Below are positions 20,662 through 22,236 of a stretch of 22,236 bases of DNA, in pieces. This stretch comes from an uncultured Lachnospiraceae bacterium. GTDB lineage: Bacteria > Bacillota > Clostridia > Lachnospirales > Lachnospiraceae. The translations under genes and the position numbers were made by a program. Where the stretch lies: positions 1-22,236 of the forward strand of contig CABUBX010000020.1 of assembly GCA_902489925.1 (NCBI GenBank). Direction: 5' to 3'. Each line of letters starts with the position of its first letter. The stretch's first letter is position 1. A model generated the notes under the pieces. That model made no database searches, was not told the DNA's origin, and was given only the letters and a program-made list of their open reading frames with translations.

Positions 20662-22236
20662 TTGAAGTTAGAGTGCGGATTGGATGTATGTCAGGGAAGC
20701 GCGCAGCCGCTTGGTGTTACAAAAACATCACAGGGGATTAATTTTGCGATAGCAGTGAATAAAAGAGAGCCTTTTGTACTGAAAATATTTGCAGAGGATT
20801 GTCAGTACGAAATACCGATGAAGGATTTTCATGCCATCGGTGATGTGTATGCCATATGTGTAAAAAACCTGAAGGCAAGGTATTTTGAATATGAATATAT
20901 CCGCGGAAATATCCGTATTTCGGATGCTTATGCAAGAGGCGTCGCACAGGCGGGTGTGTGGGGCGAAAAAAGATTGAATAAGCGATTTTGCTTTTGGAAT
21001 ACGGATTTTAACTGGAAGGGTGATACTTACCCTAAATTGCCCTTTAACGAACTTGTGATGTATAAGCTGCATGTTCGCGGCTTTACAGTGCATCCGTCCT
21101 CAAAGGTGCGGGGACGGGGAACTTTTTCTGCTGTTGCCCAAAAGGCAGGCTATCTTAAAGAACTGGGAATTAACTGTGTTGAATTGATGCCTGCGGCGGA
21201 ATTTGACGAGATGGTTCCTGAAAATGAAAATCTTTACATTATACCGGATAAAGAGCCTGAAAAGTATAAGATGAACTATTGGGGATATACGGATGCCTTT
21301 TATTTTGCGCCTAAAGCGGCATATGCGTCATCAAACTGTCCGCAGGAGGAGTTTAAGCAGATGGTAAGGGCGCTGCATCGTGAAGGCATAGAGGTGATTA
21401 TGGAGTTTTCGTTTTCGGAGAAAACAAATAAGAATCTTATTTTAGACTGTCTTCGCTATTGGACAACGGAGTATCATGTTGACGGCTTCCATATAAGCTC
21501 AGGCGTTGTGCCGATGCAGCTTTTGATGACCGATGCGCAGCTTTCGGAGGTAAAGCTGTTTAGCGAGAGCTTCGATGTCGGGGCGGCATATGGAGAGACG
21601 ATACCGGAGTGTAAGCATTTGGCGGTGTATCATGATGAATATGAAATTTGCTGCCGTCGGTTTTTAAAAGGCGATGAGGACATGGTGTCGGCTTTTACAA
21701 ATTTGGTGCATGCCAACGATAACCGGCAGTCCTTTGTGCGTTATTTGAGCAACCACAACGGTATGCGGCTTTATGATGCGGTAAGCTATGACGGAAAGCA
21801 TAACGAAGCCAATGGTGAGAATAATAAAGACGGAACCGATTATAATTACAGCTGGAACTGCGGTGCCGAGGGAGAGACAAGACGCCGCAAAGTGCTTGAA
21901 CTTCGGAAACGCCAGCTTAAAAATGCATGGGTTTTCGGTATTCTAAATCAGGGGATTCCGCTGATTTATGCCGGAGATGAGTTTTGCCAGACACAGGGCG
22001 GTAATAACAATGCCTACTGTCAGGACAACGAGCTGTCATGGCTTGACTGGGGGCGGCTACGCAAGTATAAAGATATTTATGCGTTTATCAGACAGCTGCT
22101 TGAATTTAGACGCCGCCATCCGGTGTTGCATCAGGCAAAGCCTTTAAGGCGGATGGATTATTTAGGCTGCGGTTATCCGGATTTTTCGGCGCACGGCCAT
22201 TTGCCGTGGAAACCGGATACTGCGCCTGTGAGCCGG
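20662..22236 (+). CDS. GlgX/isoamylase-like GH13 protein, probably catalytically inactive (3' end outside window)
   Basis: The frame is open to the window edge (525 codons). A TTG start at 20662 with AGAGGG upstream is the best choice; TTG at 20656 is possible. Residues 1-130 look like a CBM48-type beta domain. Next come ELVMYKLHVRGFT, GINCVELMPAAEFDE, NYWGY, and later VSYDGKHNEANGENNKDG and IPLIYAGDEFCQTQGGNNNAYCQDNELSWLDW, clear marks of glycogen-debranching GH13 enzymes. The catalytic regions are altered. Region I reads EFSFSE for D-x-x-x-N-H. Region II is DGFHIS for DGFRFD, so the nucleophile Asp is Ser279. Region III FSESFD keeps Glu302. Region IV is HNG for HDG (Asn366). The protein may bind glycogen or starch without cutting it. 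The family is secure; inactivity is inferred from the missing residues. Confidence 0.88.
   Translation, partial: MKLECGLDVCQGSAQPLGVTKTSQGINFAIAVNKREPFVLKIFAEDCQYEIPMKDFHAIGDVYAICVKNLKARYFEYEYIRGNIRISDAYARGVAQAGVWGEKRLNKRFCFWNTDFNWKGDTYPKLPFNELVMYKLHVRGFTVHPSSKVRGRGTFSAVAQKAGYLKELGINCVELMPAAEFDEMVPENENLYIIPDKEPEKYKMNYWGYTDAFYFAPKAAYASSNCPQEEFKQMVRALHREGIEVIMEFSFSEKTNKNLILDCLRYWTTEYHVDGFHISSGVVPMQLLMTDAQLSEVKLFSESFDVGAAYGETIPECKHLAVYHDEYEICCRRFLKGDEDMVSAFTNLVHANDNRQSFVRYLSNHNGMRLYDAVSYDGKHNEANGENNKDGTDYNYSWNCGAEGETRRRKVLELRKRQLKNAWVFGILNQGIPLIYAGDEFCQTQGGNNNAYCQDNELSWLDWGRLRKYKDIYAFIRQLLEFRRRHPVLHQAKPLRRMDYLGCGYPDFSAHGHLPWKPDTAPVSR

Overview
The window reads as the chromosome of a low-to-moderate GC Clostridia, most likely Lachnospiraceae. 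Grounds for this are a clostridial-style purE-purF-purM-purN-purD run, a tandem glycine riboswitch before an AGCS symporter, a PurN with the SFCGQGYYGLHVHE loop, two ABC-F proteins, a VanZ-family protein, small XRE regulators and a Gram-positive surface protein with a KTGD-type sorting signal. I saw no tRNA, rRNA, CRISPR array, phage or transposase gene. The genus is not determinable from the sequence alone.

Layout. 1-2063: 3' part of a MATE transporter fused to a cytidylate-kinase-like domain, closed by a strong terminator. 2155-2904: a short ORF overlapping a single-domain chromate transporter, then a terminator shared with the convergent CaCA-family Ca2+/Na+ antiporter (2918-3910, minus), which has a near-consensus promoter. 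4065-6187: pyrE with a coupled 58-residue membrane protein, a terminator, then VanZ-like and HD-hydrolase genes that overlap. 6227-11158: purE, purF, purM, purN and purD, tightly spaced behind one promoter. They supply steps of de novo IMP synthesis; purC and purH are absent from the run. 11202-12854: a tandem glycine riboswitch with terminator hairpins leads into an alanine/glycine:Na+ symporter gene broken by one frameshift. PurD consumes glycine, so the adjacency makes metabolic sense.

12867-16935 is the accessory part: a minus-strand XRE regulator, a consensus promoter with a palindromic operator-like element, and a large repeat-containing cell-surface protein. That protein has a signal peptide, about seven ~100-residue repeats, a Ser/Glu stalk and a sorting signal, and is split by a frameshift near 14120. 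A membrane-anchored FIVAR-domain protein and a second XRE regulator follow. Terminators bound the cassette on both sides.

17006-20640: two divergent ABC-F ATPases, the minus-strand one lacking the Walker A lysine in its second ATPase domain. 20662-22236 (runs off the edge): a GlgX/isoamylase-like GH13 protein whose catalytic nucleophile and transition-state Asp are both replaced, so it is probably a pseudoenzyme. The observations most worth a second look are this GH13 homologue, the surface-repeat cassette with its operator, the MATE-kinase fusion and the altered ABC-F P-loop.
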